Source: Candidatus Peribacteria bacterium (GTDB lineage Bacteria > Patescibacteriota > Gracilibacteria > UBA1369 > 2-02-FULL-48-14). From it: a stretch of DNA of 64,000 nt. How positions within the stretch are numbered: the stretch's first letter is position 1; each line of letters opens with the position of its first letter. A program made the position numbers and the translations under genes. The DNA lies in NCBI GenBank assembly GCA_943349825.1, contig CALQZQ010000007.1:27037-91036 (forward strand), in the 5' to 3' direction. The notes beneath the pieces are model-generated. The model saw only the letters and a program-made list of their open reading frames with translations. It did no database searches and had not been told where the DNA came from. Shown here piece by piece: positions 50,714 to 60,250 of the stretch.

Positions 50714-53317
50714 ATGCCAGAACTCACTCCCATGATGGAACAGTACCTCGCGATTAAAGCGGAAGCCCGCGACGCGATTTTGTTTTTCCGTCTGGGCGAT
50801 TTCTACGAAATGTTCGGCCCCGATGCTCTCGAAGCCTCCAAGATTTTGGACATCACTCTGACCTCTCGCAGCAAAGGCGACTCAGCGGTGCCCATGTGCG
50901 GAGTGCCCTACCACGCGGCGGAAAATTACATCGCGCGGCTGACCAAAGCCGGCAAAAAAGTCGCGATCTGCGAACAAATGTCCGACCCCACTTTGCCCGG
51001 CATCGTGAAGCGCAAAATCGTGCGCGTGATCACGCCCGGAACCACCTTCAGCGAACAAGTGCTGTCCCAAAAAGCAAACTGTTTTGTGTTCTCGATTTTC
51101 CCGCAAAAAGATTATTTTGGCATCGCCTTTGCGGACCTGAGCACCGGCGAATTCAAAACCGCGGAAGTCGCCAGCAGGGAAGAGCTGCAAGTGGAACTCC
51201 TGCGCCTGGACCCCGCCGAACTGGTGCTGCACCGCGACGCCTACGACGACCCTGAAGTCCGTGCCCTCCTCGCCGAACTCAGCTCCGCGCCGCTTTCGCC
51301 CATCGACTTTTACGATGAAGCCTATCCCTACCTCGCGCGCCACTTCCGGGTGACCACGCTCGATGGTTTTGGCATCGCCAGTCTGCCCTTCGCCATTCAG
51401 GCGTCGGCGCTGCTGCTGGCCTACTTGGTGGACACCCAAAAAGACAGCCTCGCGCACCTCGACCGCATCAGCGTGTACCACCGTGAAAAAACCATGCCGC
51501 TGGACGAAGCGACCGTGCGCAACCTCGAACTCTTCACGACTCTGCGCGACCACACGCACGACAGTGCTACTAGAGAAGCGCACACGCTGCTCGCTCTGCT
51601 CGACGAAACCAAAACCGCGATGGGAGGACGACTTCTAAGACGCTGGCTCACTCAGCCTTTGCTGCGTCGAGATGAAATCGAAGCCCGCCACGATGCGGTG
51701 GAAGAACTCGTTACGCAGAACCAACTGCGCCACGATTTGGAAGAAGGACTGAGGCCCCTGAACGACCTCGAACGGCTCCTCGGTCGCCTCAGTTCCAGCA
51801 CCGGAAACGCTCGTGATCTCATTGGACTCGCTCACACGCTCGCCTATGTGCCGCTGGTAAAAACGCGCCTCGCTCCTGCCACCGCCACCCTCCTCAAAAA
51901 TCTGGAGCGGGAACTCACGCCGCTCAATGAACTCGTGGAAAAAATTCATACGGCCATTATGGAAGAACCGCCGCTGCGACTCACGGAAGGCGGACTGATC
52001 AAGCCTGGCCACAGTGCCGAACTCGATGAGCTTCACTCTCTCATGCGCGACGCCAAATCCGCGCTCAAACAAATCGAAACCCAGGAAATCGCCACCACCG
52101 GAATCAACTCCCTCAAGGTGAGTTACAACCGTGTTTTTGGCTACTACATTGAAATCAGCAAAACCCACTTGGAAAAAGTGCCGGATCACTACATCCGCAA
52201 ACAAACCCTCGCGAACGCCGAACGTTTCCTCACGCCAGAGCTCAAGGAATACGAAGAAAAAGTGCTCACCGCGGAACAGAGGGCGATAGCCCTCGAATTT
52301 GACTTGTTCAAAACTCTCCGTCAAGAGGCCCTCGACTACGTGCGCACCATCAAACACAACGCCGCGCTGCTCGCGGAACTCGACGTGCTCCATTCTTTTG
52401 CCATCACAGCCCTGCGTCGCCGTTACTGCCGCCCGCAGCTCGTAGCAGATCCCGTGCTCGAAATCCACGAAGGCCGCCACCCCGTGGTGGAGAGCATCAC
52501 CTTCGAACAATCTTTCGTGCCCAACTCCACGCGTTTCATCGCCGATCATGAAGAAATCGCGCTGATCACCGGTCCGAACATGAGCGGAAAATCCACTTAT
52601 CTGCGCCAAACCGCGCTCATCGTGCTCATGGCGCAAATCGGATCCTTTGTGCCCGCCACCGCCGTGCGCATGCGCGTCTTCGACCGCATCTTCACGCGCG
52701 TGGGCGCCAGCGACAACCTCGTGCGTGGCCAATCCACCTTCATGGTGGAAATGCAGGAAGCCGCTTACATTTTAAATCACGCCACCGACCGCAGCCTCGT
52801 GATCCTCGACGAAATCGGGCGCGGCACCAGCACCTACGATGGCCTCTCCCTCGCCTGGGCCATCTTCGAACACCTCCACGATCGCATCCGTGCCTTCACG
52901 CTTTTTGCCACTCATTACCACGAACTGATTCAGCTTGCCGCCAGCCTGTCTCACGCCAAAAATTACTCCATCGACGTGGCCGAAACCGCCCGCGGCGTAC
53001 TCTTCCTCCACCAAATCAAAGAAGGCGGCATCGACAAAAGTTACGGCATCGAAGTTGCCAAACTCGCCGGCCTCCCTGCACCACTTGTGGACCGCGCCAC
53101 TCACATTTTGGAGGCTCTCGAAACCCAGCGTGAACTCAAGGCCGAAAAGACGCCGGACAACCAAGTCAGCCTTTTCAACGGCGCCTACGCTTCCCGCCGC
53201 GAACCCGGCAAACTCACGCACCCCGCCCTCGATCGCCTCAAGGGCATGAACCTCGACAAGATGACCCCGATCGAAGCCTTGAATGCGCTCAACGAACTGA
53301 AGGGGATGAAAAACTGA
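50714..53317 (+). CDS. mutS: DNA mismatch repair protein MutS
   Basis: 867 residues, normal MutS length. The mismatch-binding domain has the Phe-x-Glu motif in GDFYEMF (Phe30, Glu32). ATPase domain: Walker A GPNMSGKST (about 620), then LVILDEIGRGTSTYDGLSLAWAIFEHL, and FATHYHEL. It recognises mismatches and starts repair, normally with MutL, which is not in the window. The start is just after an inverted repeat. Confidence 0.97.
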   Translation: MPELTPMMEQYLAIKAEARDAILFFRLGDFYEMFGPDALEASKILDITLTSRSKGDSAVPMCGVPYHAAENYIARLTKAGKKVAICEQMSDPTLPGIVKRKIVRVITPGTTFSEQVLSQKANCFVFSIFPQKDYFGIAFADLSTGEFKTAEVASREELQVELLRLDPAELVLHRDAYDDPEVRALLAELSSAPLSPIDFYDEAYPYLARHFRVTTLDGFGIASLPFAIQASALLLAYLVDTQKDSLAHLDRISVYHREKTMPLDEATVRNLELFTTLRDHTHDSATREAHTLLALLDETKTAMGGRLLRRWLTQPLLRRDEIEARHDAVEELVTQNQLRHDLEEGLRPLNDLERLLGRLSSSTGNARDLIGLAHTLAYVPLVKTRLAPATATLLKNLERELTPLNELVEKIHTAIMEEPPLRLTEGGLIKPGHSAELDELHSLMRDAKSALKQIETQEIATTGINSLKVSYNRVFGYYIEISKTHLEKVPDHYIRKQTLANAERFLTPELKEYEEKVLTAEQRAIALEFDLFKTLRQEALDYVRTIKHNAALLAELDVLHSFAITALRRRYCRPQLVADPVLEIHEGRHPVVESITFEQSFVPNSTRFIADHEEIALITGPNMSGKSTYLRQTALIVLMAQIGSFVPATAVRMRVFDRIFTRVGASDNLVRGQSTFMVEMQEAAYILNHATDRSLVILDEIGRGTSTYDGLSLAWAIFEHLHDRIRAFTLFATHYHELIQLAASLSHAKNYSIDVAETARGVLFLHQIKEGGIDKSYGIEVAKLAGLPAPLVDRATHILEALETQRELKAEKTPDNQVSLFNGAYASRREPGKLTHPALDRLKGMNLDKMTPIEALNALNELKGMKN

Positions 53318-53394
53318 AGCTCACCCCCGGACCGGTCCGGCACTTCAACCTGTAAACCCGCCGTTCTAGTACGGAATATACAGTGAAGTGCACA

Positions 53395-53417
53395 TTCCTG
53401 CCCGGGCAGGAATTTTT
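53395..53417 (+). terminator. terminator after mutS
   Basis: TTCCTGCCCGGGCAGGAA (perfect palindrome; TTCCTGC/GCAGGAA around CCGG) followed by T5. An outer 10-bp inverted repeat, AACCTGTAAA (53347-53356) / TTTACAGGTT (53415-53424), encloses it. Confidence 0.8.
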
Positions 53418-53464
53418 ACAGGTTAAACGGAACCCGAAATGTACACCTCACCGTACACTTGTGC

Positions 53465-53470
53465 TACAAT
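53465..53470 (+). promoter_or_regulatory. extended -10 promoter, leaderless spacing
   Basis: TGC-TACAAT followed by six C residues and the ATG at 53477. It fixes the start of the lipoprotein gene, because an in-frame upstream start would precede the promoter. Confidence 0.55.
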
Positions 53471-53476
53471 CCCCCC

Positions 53477-53959
53477 ATGAAAAAACTCCTTCTCATCACC
53501 GCCCTACTGCTCAGCGCTTGCACGTCCACCACACCAATTTCAGAGCTTCCTCCCGAACCAGAGCCTGAACGCGACTTCAATTTCATTTTTAGCTACGGTT
53601 ACGGACTCGTCCCAAGCGAACTCGATACGTTCAATGACACCTTCACCAAAGACATGATTGTGGATGAGCCCATCACGGTGAGCATGATCCTTTCCGAAGA
53701 AGAACTGAAAACCATTCAAGAAAAAATCATTGAATTGGATCTTTTCACGGAGCCGGTCCAAGGGGACATTCGAATGGTGATGGCTCCCTGCGCCTCCTAT
53801 GCTTTGGAAGTGGATTTTGGAAACACCACCAACGAAGTGGAATGGAACTGTGAAAACAACCTCGGTGGTCGCGCCACTTTCGTCGAATTCATGTACGACT
53901 TCATCGAAGCCAAAAACGAATACAAAGCCCTTCCCGAGCCACAAGGGGGCTACATGTAA
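53477..53959 (+). CDS. small lipoprotein, unknown function
   Basis: 160 residues from MKKLLLITALLLSAC (lipobox LSAC). The mature part (FNFIFSYGYGLVPSELDTFNDTFTKDM ... LEVDFGNTTNEVEWNCENN) has two Cys that could form a disulfide. No family recognised. Followed 30 bases later by the SLH-CAP gene, which has its own promoter. Confidence 0.7.
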   Translation: MKKLLLITALLLSACTSTTPISELPPEPEPERDFNFIFSYGYGLVPSELDTFNDTFTKDMIVDEPITVSMILSEEELKTIQEKIIELDLFTEPVQGDIRMVMAPCASYALEVDFGNTTNEVEWNCENNLGGRATFVEFMYDFIEAKNEYKALPEPQGGYM

Positions 53960-53976
53960 AAAATTCCCCGCCGTGC

Positions 53977-53982
53977 TACACT
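53977..53982 (+). promoter_or_regulatory. extended -10 promoter, leaderless spacing
   Basis: TGC-TACACT, then 7 bases and the ATG at 53990. Same architecture as the promoter at 53465. Confidence 0.5.
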
Positions 53983-53989
53983 GACCTCG

Positions 53990-55144
53990 ATGAAAAAGAT
54001 CCTCGCTTTTTTGCTGCTCTCGCTCGGCCTTCTCACCGCGAGCCTCGCCAGCGCCTACACCGACGTGACGGATGAAAACGACTACGCGGACGCCATCGCC
54101 TGGCTCACCGAGCAGGGTGTGATTCAAGGCTACGCCGACGGCACGTACGCTCCCGACGCTCCCGTTAACCGTGCCGAATTTTTGAAAATCCTCATCGCGT
54201 TGCACACTGACGAAGCGCCCGCAGCCCCCACGACTCCCTGCTTCACCGACGTGGCCACGGACACCTGGTTCGCGCCCTACGTCTGCAGCGCCAAAACCAG
54301 CGGCATCGTGAGCGGCTACAGCGACGGCACTTTCGCTCCCGCCCAAACCATCAACGTAGTGGAGGCCTCCAAAATCATCGCCCTCACGCTCGGCACACCG
54401 CTGAACGCGACCGTCTATGGCACGCAGTGGTATTCGCCTTACCTCGAAACCCTGGGCGACCTCAAAGTTTATCCCACCGAGCTCAACTACTTGAATGAAA
54501 ACGTCACCCGCGGGCAGCTCGCCGAAATGCTCTGGCGCCTCGAACTCGCAAAAACCGATCAGTCCGCCACCGCCTGGTCCGCCTTCGAGCCCGACTGCAT
54601 CAATTTCAGCACCGACATTCCCGCGAACATCGATCTGGAAACCATCGCAGACACTTGGCTCACCTGGACCAACCAAACCCGCGCCGGACAAGGCCTGCCC
54701 GCCTACACGTGGAACGATCAACTCACACGCACCGCCACCGTTTGGGCGGTATACAACAAGGACCGCGGCTACATGAACCACAAACGCCCCGGCACGACGG
54801 CCTACTACGACTACACCGCCATCGAAAACTGGTTCGAAAACCTCGGCCTCACTTTCAAAAACGACGGAGGCTACACCTACACGGAAAACATTGGTTATGG
54901 ACCTTACTATTGCGAGGAGGACGACTGCACCACGGATCTACTTGAGGCTATTCGCTACACTTATGATTACTTCATCAGCGAACAAGGCTCCTCCTACAGT
55001 CCACATTGGAACAGCATCGTGGCCTCCCGCTTCAAAGAAATCGGCTTTGGCCTCACCGTGGACGACGACAGCTATTATTTGACCGTGCACTACGCCACGG
55101 AAATCACCTCCGATCCCGCGCCGCTCTGTAACGACTTGTATTAA
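53990..55144 (+). CDS. secreted SLH and CAP-domain protein
   Basis: 384 residues. Signal MKKILAFLLLSLGLLTASLASA, SLH repeats (about 20-185: GVIQGYADGTYAPDAPVNRAE, GIVSGYSDGTFAPAQTINVVE, LNENVTRGQLAEMLWRL), then a CAP/SCP domain (about 220-380: WLTWTNQTRAGQGLPAYTWNDQL, SPHWNSIVASRFKEIGFGLTVD, YYLTVHYATEI). CAP domains bind lipids or act on cell surfaces; the His and Glu positions of the canonical site are partly present. It is anchored in the envelope by SLH and ends directly before a HAD gene. Confidence 0.87.
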   Translation: MKKILAFLLLSLGLLTASLASAYTDVTDENDYADAIAWLTEQGVIQGYADGTYAPDAPVNRAEFLKILIALHTDEAPAAPTTPCFTDVATDTWFAPYVCSAKTSGIVSGYSDGTFAPAQTINVVEASKIIALTLGTPLNATVYGTQWYSPYLETLGDLKVYPTELNYLNENVTRGQLAEMLWRLELAKTDQSATAWSAFEPDCINFSTDIPANIDLETIADTWLTWTNQTRAGQGLPAYTWNDQLTRTATVWAVYNKDRGYMNHKRPGTTAYYDYTAIENWFENLGLTFKNDGGYTYTENIGYGPYYCEEDDCTTDLLEAIRYTYDYFISEQGSSYSPHWNSIVASRFKEIGFGLTVDDDSYYLTVHYATEITSDPAPLCNDLY

Positions 55145-55999
55145 ATGCATCCCGACCAATCCACCGCCCTCACTCGCGCCCTCCATCACCCTTTTCGTGC
55201 AGCCGCTTTTGACATGGATGGAACCCTCACCAAACTCTCTCGCTTCATCATTCCCGCGGAACTCTCTCGCACTCTGGCGAACATCCCACCGAACATCCCG
55301 CGCGCCCTCTGCACCGGCCGTCCGCTGCAGTACATCACCAGGCAACTCGAACACATCTGCTCCTACGCCCCGGATCCCGCCGCCGAACACGCCCGCTGGT
55401 GGATTTTTGCCGAAAACGGCGGCATCGGTTACCGCTGGAATCCGCGCAAAAAAGAATATGAACCGTTCTACGAAATTCCCTGGCCGAGTGAAAAAGCCAG
55501 CCAAGACGCGCTCGAAGCTTTCATCAAAGACCGTCTGGGCTGGATGGTGACAGTGCGCCTCCGCCCCAACTCAATGGTGATCCGCTACCCAAATTGGGTC
55601 TACTTCTTCCCGCGCCTCACTCGCGCCATTTCCCGGCTCACTTACAAAAGAATCCACCGCCTGCTGCAGGACATGAAACTCGAGCACGATTTTTCCGTGC
55701 AAGACTCCGGCATCGGCAACATCCTGATCCCGAAGGAAAGCGGCAAAGGCCACGCCATGCTGCGCTGGGCCAAAGAGCTGGGCCACCATGTGAAAGACAT
55801 CCTCGTAGTCGGCGACCAACCCCGCCCCGGCGAAAACGACGAAGACTTCCTCTCCGGCCACCACGGCACCTCCTTCTCCGTCGGCACCCTCACCCAAAAC
55901 CTCTACCCACTCCCCGTCCTCGACCACCGCAACCGCCAACTCCACGGACCCCAAGGCACCGCCGCACTCCTCAGGAGAGTGGAGTGGGGGAAGGCTTAG
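55145..55999 (+). CDS. HAD-family hydrolase
   Basis: 284 residues with HAD motif I FDMDGTLTK (nucleophile Asp), motif II-like ALCTGRP, and motifs III/IV GHAMLRWAKELGHHVKDILVVGDQPRPGENDEDF. A cap domain is inserted in the middle (about 95-195), as in Cof-type phosphatases. Starts right after the SLH-CAP stop, and its stop overlaps the convergent asparaginase gene by 4 bases. Phosphatase of an unidentified sugar or nucleotide phosphate. Confidence 0.85.
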   Translation: MHPDQSTALTRALHHPFRAAAFDMDGTLTKLSRFIIPAELSRTLANIPPNIPRALCTGRPLQYITRQLEHICSYAPDPAAEHARWWIFAENGGIGYRWNPRKKEYEPFYEIPWPSEKASQDALEAFIKDRLGWMVTVRLRPNSMVIRYPNWVYFFPRLTRAISRLTYKRIHRLLQDMKLEHDFSVQDSGIGNILIPKESGKGHAMLRWAKELGHHVKDILVVGDQPRPGENDEDFLSGHHGTSFSVGTLTQNLYPLPVLDHRNRQLHGPQGTAALLRRVEWGKA

Positions 56000-57189
56000 T
56001 AATCTTCTCCACCTCTTGCTACGCTGATTTCGCCGGCGTAACTTTTCTTAACCATCTCGTTGTTGATTTGGTCTAGAGTGAGATGTGGGCTATTTCCGAG
56101 CACAGACATCAGCTTCACCGCAGCGGCTCCAGTAGTCATGTCTCCGGCTGTTCTCACGCCAGCGTTGTAAGCCGCAATGGCTGCCTCATCGTGCAGAACC
56201 ATGCCGGTACTGATCCCAGATTGAGTGGCTGCAGAGGTGAGCATCACAGCGAATCCTTTTGAGGCATGGGCGCCGAGAATAGGAACAAAACTGGCGGGAA
56301 TAGCTCCCGATCCAGGGGTTTCAAAAATAATCCCCACGTTTCCCGCTCTCGCAATATTTTCTCCAATCATCTGCTGGTCCATTCCAGGCGTGTATTTGAT
56401 AGTAGAAACGTGTTTGGCAAAACCAGGCAAATACCTGAGGTCATGATCCCTTTTCCCGGAACGTTTGCGCGCCCCCGGAACCAACTCGATTCCTCCTGCT
56501 CCAAAATGGCCCAAAGGCCCTGTGATGGGCGAGTCAAAGACAGCCAAACGACTGTCGTTCACTTTTCTTACGCGTGTTCCGCGATGAATAACGCCATTGG
56601 CATAAGCGACCACCTCAGCTAAATCTCCGTTGGCTGCAATTTCCATGGCCCCCGTTAAATTCCCCATGGCATCGCTTCCTGGATATCCAATCAACGGAAT
56701 TTGTGAAGCCGTGAAAACGATGGGCTTGGAAGGCTCTCTCAGCGAGTACGCCAACGCAGCTGCGGAATACTCTGCAGTATGCGTGCCATGTCCAATCACC
56801 ACTCCTTGTACTCGATCATAAATAGCTTGAATAGAAGCCGCCATAGCAGACCAATGGGCCGGCCCTACTTCAATAGAATCCAAACTGGCAAGGAAAATAC
56901 CCAGGATGTTATAGCGCTTTCGCACTTGCGCCACTGTATTACAAATCTCAAGTGCCAGGTTGATGTCCGTCGCACCCTCGAAAGAAAGTGCCCCATGATT
57001 TCCAGGGCTGGGAACCATCATCAAAGTGCCTCCCGTGTGAATGTAAGCAATTGTAGGTTTAGTGGTGTCTGGCTCTTCTTCCTGAAACTTGATTTCAGGT
57101 ACAAAATCCCCAAAATCCTTAGCCTCCACGCCGCGGCGTTTCGCCATTTTTAGGAATTCACGTTGCCCTGTTGAAAGTGCGTTTTCCAT
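55996..57189 (-). CDS. L-asparaginase/GatD-like amidohydrolase with altered motif
   Basis: 397 residues. Family motif HTGGTLMM (nucleophile-region Thr52) and second motif HGTHTAEYSAA (about 134-144), where the catalytic Asp of HGTDT is His137. ASQIPLIGYPGSDAMGNLTGAMEIAA and the end of the C-terminal domain follow the type I/GatD layout, with an extra N-terminal 45 residues. It may be an amidase with changed chemistry or an inactive homologue. It follows the 181-aa gene by 15 bases in one operon. Confidence 0.8.
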   Translation of the reverse strand: MENALSTGQREFLKMAKRRGVEAKDFGDFVPEIKFQEEEPDTTKPTIAYIHTGGTLMMVPSPGNHGALSFEGATDINLALEICNTVAQVRKRYNILGIFLASLDSIEVGPAHWSAMAASIQAIYDRVQGVVIGHGTHTAEYSAAALAYSLREPSKPIVFTASQIPLIGYPGSDAMGNLTGAMEIAANGDLAEVVAYANGVIHRGTRVRKVNDSRLAVFDSPITGPLGHFGAGGIELVPGARKRSGKRDHDLRYLPGFAKHVSTIKYTPGMDQQMIGENIARAGNVGIIFETPGSGAIPASFVPILGAHASKGFAVMLTSAATQSGISTGMVLHDEAAIAAYNAGVRTAGDMTTGAAAVKLMSVLGNSPHLTLDQINNEMVKKSYAGEISVARGGEDY

Positions 57190-57204
57190 ATTGAAAATTA
57201 AAGA

Positions 57205-57750
57205 TTATTGAAGGGCAGCTTGAAGATGGGAGAGGGCAGGGTCATCCAGTTTCCAGGGAGAGCGAGACTCAATCAACGGTTTGAGTTCTGAGGGAGAAGT
57301 GAAAAATGTTGGCGCCTCATCATGAGGGCTCGAACGACCTGTTTCGACGAGAGTGCCCTTTGGCGCATAAAGCTTGTCGGCTCGGCGCCAGATGCGGGCG
57401 TCGGCAGAATCATTGAGTAAAAAAGCGTGAACACTTCCTCCTTTCTGCATTCTTATCGATTTAAACCAAGCTCCAAACCTCCAATCTGCAGTGTCACCCC
57501 ACTGCTCAGAGCCCAAAATCACGTGCCAACGGACTTTGCCATTTTGCAAGCGATCAAGAATATCTGGCTCTACTCCTTCAGCCGCCTGCCTTTTAAAGGC
57601 TTGGTCTACATTGTACTGAGTCAAGTCAGAAACATCGTGCACAAGTGGGGAATCGGGAGTGCATGCGAGTGTTTTTTCACCCACCCCACCCTTGTCATCA
57701 AGGAGAGAAGTGAGCAGAAATAAGTTGGGATGCGCTATTTTCATTTTCAA
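57205..57750 (-). CDS. unknown protein, 181 aa, operon with asparaginase-like gene
   Basis: 181 residues starting MKMKIAHPNLFLLTSLLDDKGG. Soluble mixed alpha/beta pattern (VRWHVILGSEQWGDTADWRFGAWFKS, VHAFLLNDSADARIWRRADKL). No family recognised. Only 15 bases before the asparaginase-like gene on the same strand, so it probably functions with it. Confidence 0.6.
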   Translation of the reverse strand: MKMKIAHPNLFLLTSLLDDKGGVGEKTLACTPDSPLVHDVSDLTQYNVDQAFKRQAAEGVEPDILDRLQNGKVRWHVILGSEQWGDTADWRFGAWFKSIRMQKGGSVHAFLLNDSADARIWRRADKLYAPKGTLVETGRSSPHDEAPTFFTSPSELKPLIESRSPWKLDDPALSHLQAALQ

Positions 57751-57917
57751 AGAAAGTAAGAAGATAATTCTCTCATTTCGTCAACAATCTATCAAATTAC
57801 ATGGTCAGAAAATTGCACAATCCACAAATTCCCAGATCAAAATCCACTCAGAATCTGCCCACCACTCATGGGCAGTCGCTTGCAAAACCGCCACACCATC
57901 GTTAAGCTAAGCACACA

Positions 57918-58721
57918 ATGCTCCTCGAAACGCTCAAAAAATTCGGACTGGATGACAAAGAGATTGCCGTCTACATCAGGCTGACCCAAGCGGGGGAGTT
58001 GCGGGCCAGCAGTCTGGCCTACCAAATGGCGCAACCGCGCACCAGCGTGCAAAACATTCTGCTGCGCCTGGAGCAGGAAGAAATGGTGCACAAACGCTTC
58101 GAAAAAAACACCGCGCTCTACACGGCCGTCTCGCCCAAAGAACTCTTTTTGAACCTGGAAAGCCGCTATGTGCGCCAGCAAAATGAGTCTAAGAAAAATC
58201 TGGGTGCACTGCAAAAAATCCTCCCTGAACTCGAGAGCATGATGCGCGGAAACAAGCACCTGCCGGGCGTGAAGTTTTTCCGCGGAATCGAAGGCGTGCG
58301 CAAAGTGCTTTTCGACACGCTCACGTCCAAAACCGAGCTCAAAGATTTCGCCAACATCGACGCCATGTTCGAGCACGTGCGCGAAGTGAACGACGAATAC
58401 GTGGCCGCCCGCGAAAAACTGGTGGCCAGCACCAAACCCCACCTCACCAAGCGATCGCTGCTGCTGGAAACACCCTTCGCCCACAAAGTTTATGAAAGCG
58501 GCGCCTATTCGCCCAAATCCCACAAAGGCTACAAGTGGCTGCCCTCCGAAAAGTACTTCTTCTCGATTGAAATGAACATCTACGACGGCAAAGTCTCCTA
58601 CCTCACTTACGTGGAAAACGACCTCATCGGCGTCATCATCGAAAACCACCACATCTACCAAATGCACAGCGCCCTTTGGGACATGCTGTGGGACATGCTG
58701 CCGGGGAAGGGGAAGGATTGA
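57918..58721 (+). CDS. TrmB-like transcriptional regulator
   Basis: 267 residues. Winged helix (about 1-70: LLETLKKFGLDDKEIAVYIRLTQAGELRASSLAYQMAQPRTSVQNILLRLEQEEMVHK), helical linker, and an effector domain (about 110-267) ending KVSYLTYVENDLIGVIIENHHIYQMHSALWDML. Divergent from the unknown-asparaginase operon across 167 bases, so it may control that operon. An intrinsic terminator follows. Confidence 0.82.
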   Translation: MLLETLKKFGLDDKEIAVYIRLTQAGELRASSLAYQMAQPRTSVQNILLRLEQEEMVHKRFEKNTALYTAVSPKELFLNLESRYVRQQNESKKNLGALQKILPELESMMRGNKHLPGVKFFRGIEGVRKVLFDTLTSKTELKDFANIDAMFEHVREVNDEYVAAREKLVASTKPHLTKRSLLLETPFAHKVYESGAYSPKSHKGYKWLPSEKYFFSIEMNIYDGKVSYLTYVENDLIGVIIENHHIYQMHSALWDMLWDMLPGKGKD

Positions 58722-58761
58722 CTTTCAACTCCAAATTTTCTAAAATTGAAGCACTAAACGT

Positions 58762-58793
58762 GAAGGGCATCCTAAATGGGTGCCTTTTGTTTT
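58762..58793 (+). terminator. terminator after TrmB-like gene
   Basis: AAGGGCATCC-TAAAT-GGGTGCCTTTT, a stem of about 10 pairs with two G-T pairs, followed by a T-rich run. Confidence 0.7.
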
Positions 58794-59416
58794 CAATCCA
58801 TTTTAAGAGCCTCTCGCAAATACTCGAAGTCCCGAAAAGAACCTCCGGCAAATTGCTTAATTTCTTTAGCGGTGCGCGGGCCTCTCCCCAGAACGACCAC
58901 TTCTTTGCGGATCCCCTTAAGGTACTTCAAAACAGGAAGGAAATCGCCATCGCCTGAAAGAACAAGAACTCGATCGAAATGGGCCTTTTCTTTCATGAGA
59001 TGAAAAGCCATGTCCACATCACAATTGGCCTTACGCTTTGTTGAGCCATCGTCTTGATTATAGGTTTTTACTGGCTTTAGAAAGAGCTGATAACCGAACG
59101 CCAAAAGTTTCAAGTAAAAACGGACTCGTTGCAGATGTCTCCCGAGAAGTAGCAGCTCCGCCTCGTTCATTTTCTTCCCATCCCGCTCAATCACATGTAG
59201 CAAGTAACTTTCCAATCGTTGAAGAGGCACCGAGTCATTTTTTTGATAATCATAGTGGAAACCATGCACTTCCACACCACCAAAGTAAAATATGCGACTG
59301 ACTCCATATTTCACTTTGAGATACTCGATGAGTTTTCGGTAATCCACTTTCCAGCCCAAACTTTTCTCCCCACCGTAAAACAAATTCGAAGCGTCAATAA
59401 AAGCATAATTATTCAT
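58793..59416 (-). CDS. NYN-domain (PIN-like) RNase-type protein
   Basis: 207 residues of the LabA/NYN family. Acidic residues that bind metal in PIN-like folds are visible: AFIDASNLFYGG (N-terminal Asp), CDVDMAFHLMKEK, and LSGDGDFLPVLKYL. These proteins are probable RNases acting on RNA or tRNA. Alone between convergent and divergent neighbours. Confidence 0.88.
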   Translation of the reverse strand: MNNYAFIDASNLFYGGEKSLGWKVDYRKLIEYLKVKYGVSRIFYFGGVEVHGFHYDYQKNDSVPLQRLESYLLHVIERDGKKMNEAELLLLGRHLQRVRFYLKLLAFGYQLFLKPVKTYNQDDGSTKRKANCDVDMAFHLMKEKAHFDRVLVLSGDGDFLPVLKYLKGIRKEVVVLGRGPRTAKEIKQFAGGSFRDFEYLREALKMD

Positions 59417-59516
59417 TCTCCCATTCTAAAAACGCCTCACGTCTCGCGCCACCACCATTCCAAAAAATAACCTTAAAAATCGCGCTGTCGGAACTCCGAC
59501 GACAACCGCGCGCAAC

Positions 59517-60134
59517 TCACACCATCCTCATCCACCACTCCGGATGCTCAAAAGTAGCACCGGTGCTGGCTTCTCGGAGCAAAAACGAAGGATGCGTAAA
59601 ACCTTCACCCCTAATGTGCTCGCCGGCTCGTACATCCTGGGAGCCTTTAGGGTGGCCCACCACCCCATTTATGATCCGTTCGTCGGTCTGAACATTCCAT
59701 CCTGCAAAAAATTGCCCTCCACCGGAATCAAAACCCCTGAGTAGCTCCTCCGTAGGGTGGGGGCCAAAGCCCTCCTCAGCGCAGGCCTCGCGTCGCAGCC
59801 ACTGTTTTTGCAAAATGCGCATGTCTCGGGCAAAACCGTGAGCGGGGTGTCCGCGCGGAACCGAATTGAAAACGGCTTCCATTTGAGTGAGCGAACCCCG
59901 CAAAACACCACGAATAGCCACTTGCTCTCCTCCTCTGTACTGCTCATCTCGCAGGGGACTCCACTGAAACAACTCGCGTGTAGCCGCCTCTACACTGACG
60001 CAGTCGCGGAACACTTCGGGCAAAAGCCGTCGTACCGCTTGAACAGTGGGGCCCTCATTCCGGTCTTCCCCTTTGCGTTGAGCTTCATCCAAGGTCCTCA
60101 TCACCAGCATGCCGATGGTGTCCGGTCGAAGCAT
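59517..60134 (-). CDS. hypothetical protein, 205 aa
   Basis: 205 residues from the ATG at 60134 (MLRPDTIGMLVMRTLDEAQRKGED). A longer start at 60215 would place the promoter (60156-60184) inside the gene. Charged, helical N-terminal half, Gly-rich C-terminal half (SGGGQFFAGWN ... HPEWWMRM). No family recognised. Confidence 0.55.
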   Translation of the reverse strand: MLRPDTIGMLVMRTLDEAQRKGEDRNEGPTVQAVRRLLPEVFRDCVSVEAATRELFQWSPLRDEQYRGGEQVAIRGVLRGSLTQMEAVFNSVPRGHPAHGFARDMRILQKQWLRREACAEEGFGPHPTEELLRGFDSGGGQFFAGWNVQTDERIINGVVGHPKGSQDVRAGEHIRGEGFTHPSFLLREASTGATFEHPEWWMRMV

Positions 60135-60155
60135 AAGAAAAATAAAATAGTCCGC

Positions 60156-60184
60156 ATCATACAATAAACAGCCACCTATGACAA
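60156..60184 (-). promoter_or_regulatory. promoter of the 205-aa gene
   Basis: Minus strand TTGTCA (60184-60179), N17, TATGAT (60161-60156), ATG 22 bases downstream. It decides the start at 60134 and is divergent from the rpsF promoter. Confidence 0.6.
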
Positions 60185-60202
60185 GATGCCGCTCAACTTG
60201 GC

Positions 60203-60231
60203 TTGCCAAGCCCATAACCTCATGCTAATCT
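60203..60231 (+). promoter_or_regulatory. promoter of the rpsF operon
   Basis: TTGCCA (60203-60208), 17-base spacer ending TGC, TAATCT (60226-60231). Leads to a leader of about 67 bases before rpsF. Confidence 0.65.
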
Positions 60232-60250
60232 CACCGCGCTTTCTCTGTCT

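Noticed and set aside
53327..53340. Perfect 14-bp palindrome CCGGACCGGTCCGG after mutS
   Set aside because: GC-rich short palindrome next to a clear terminator; may be part of the same structured end, no separate function supported.
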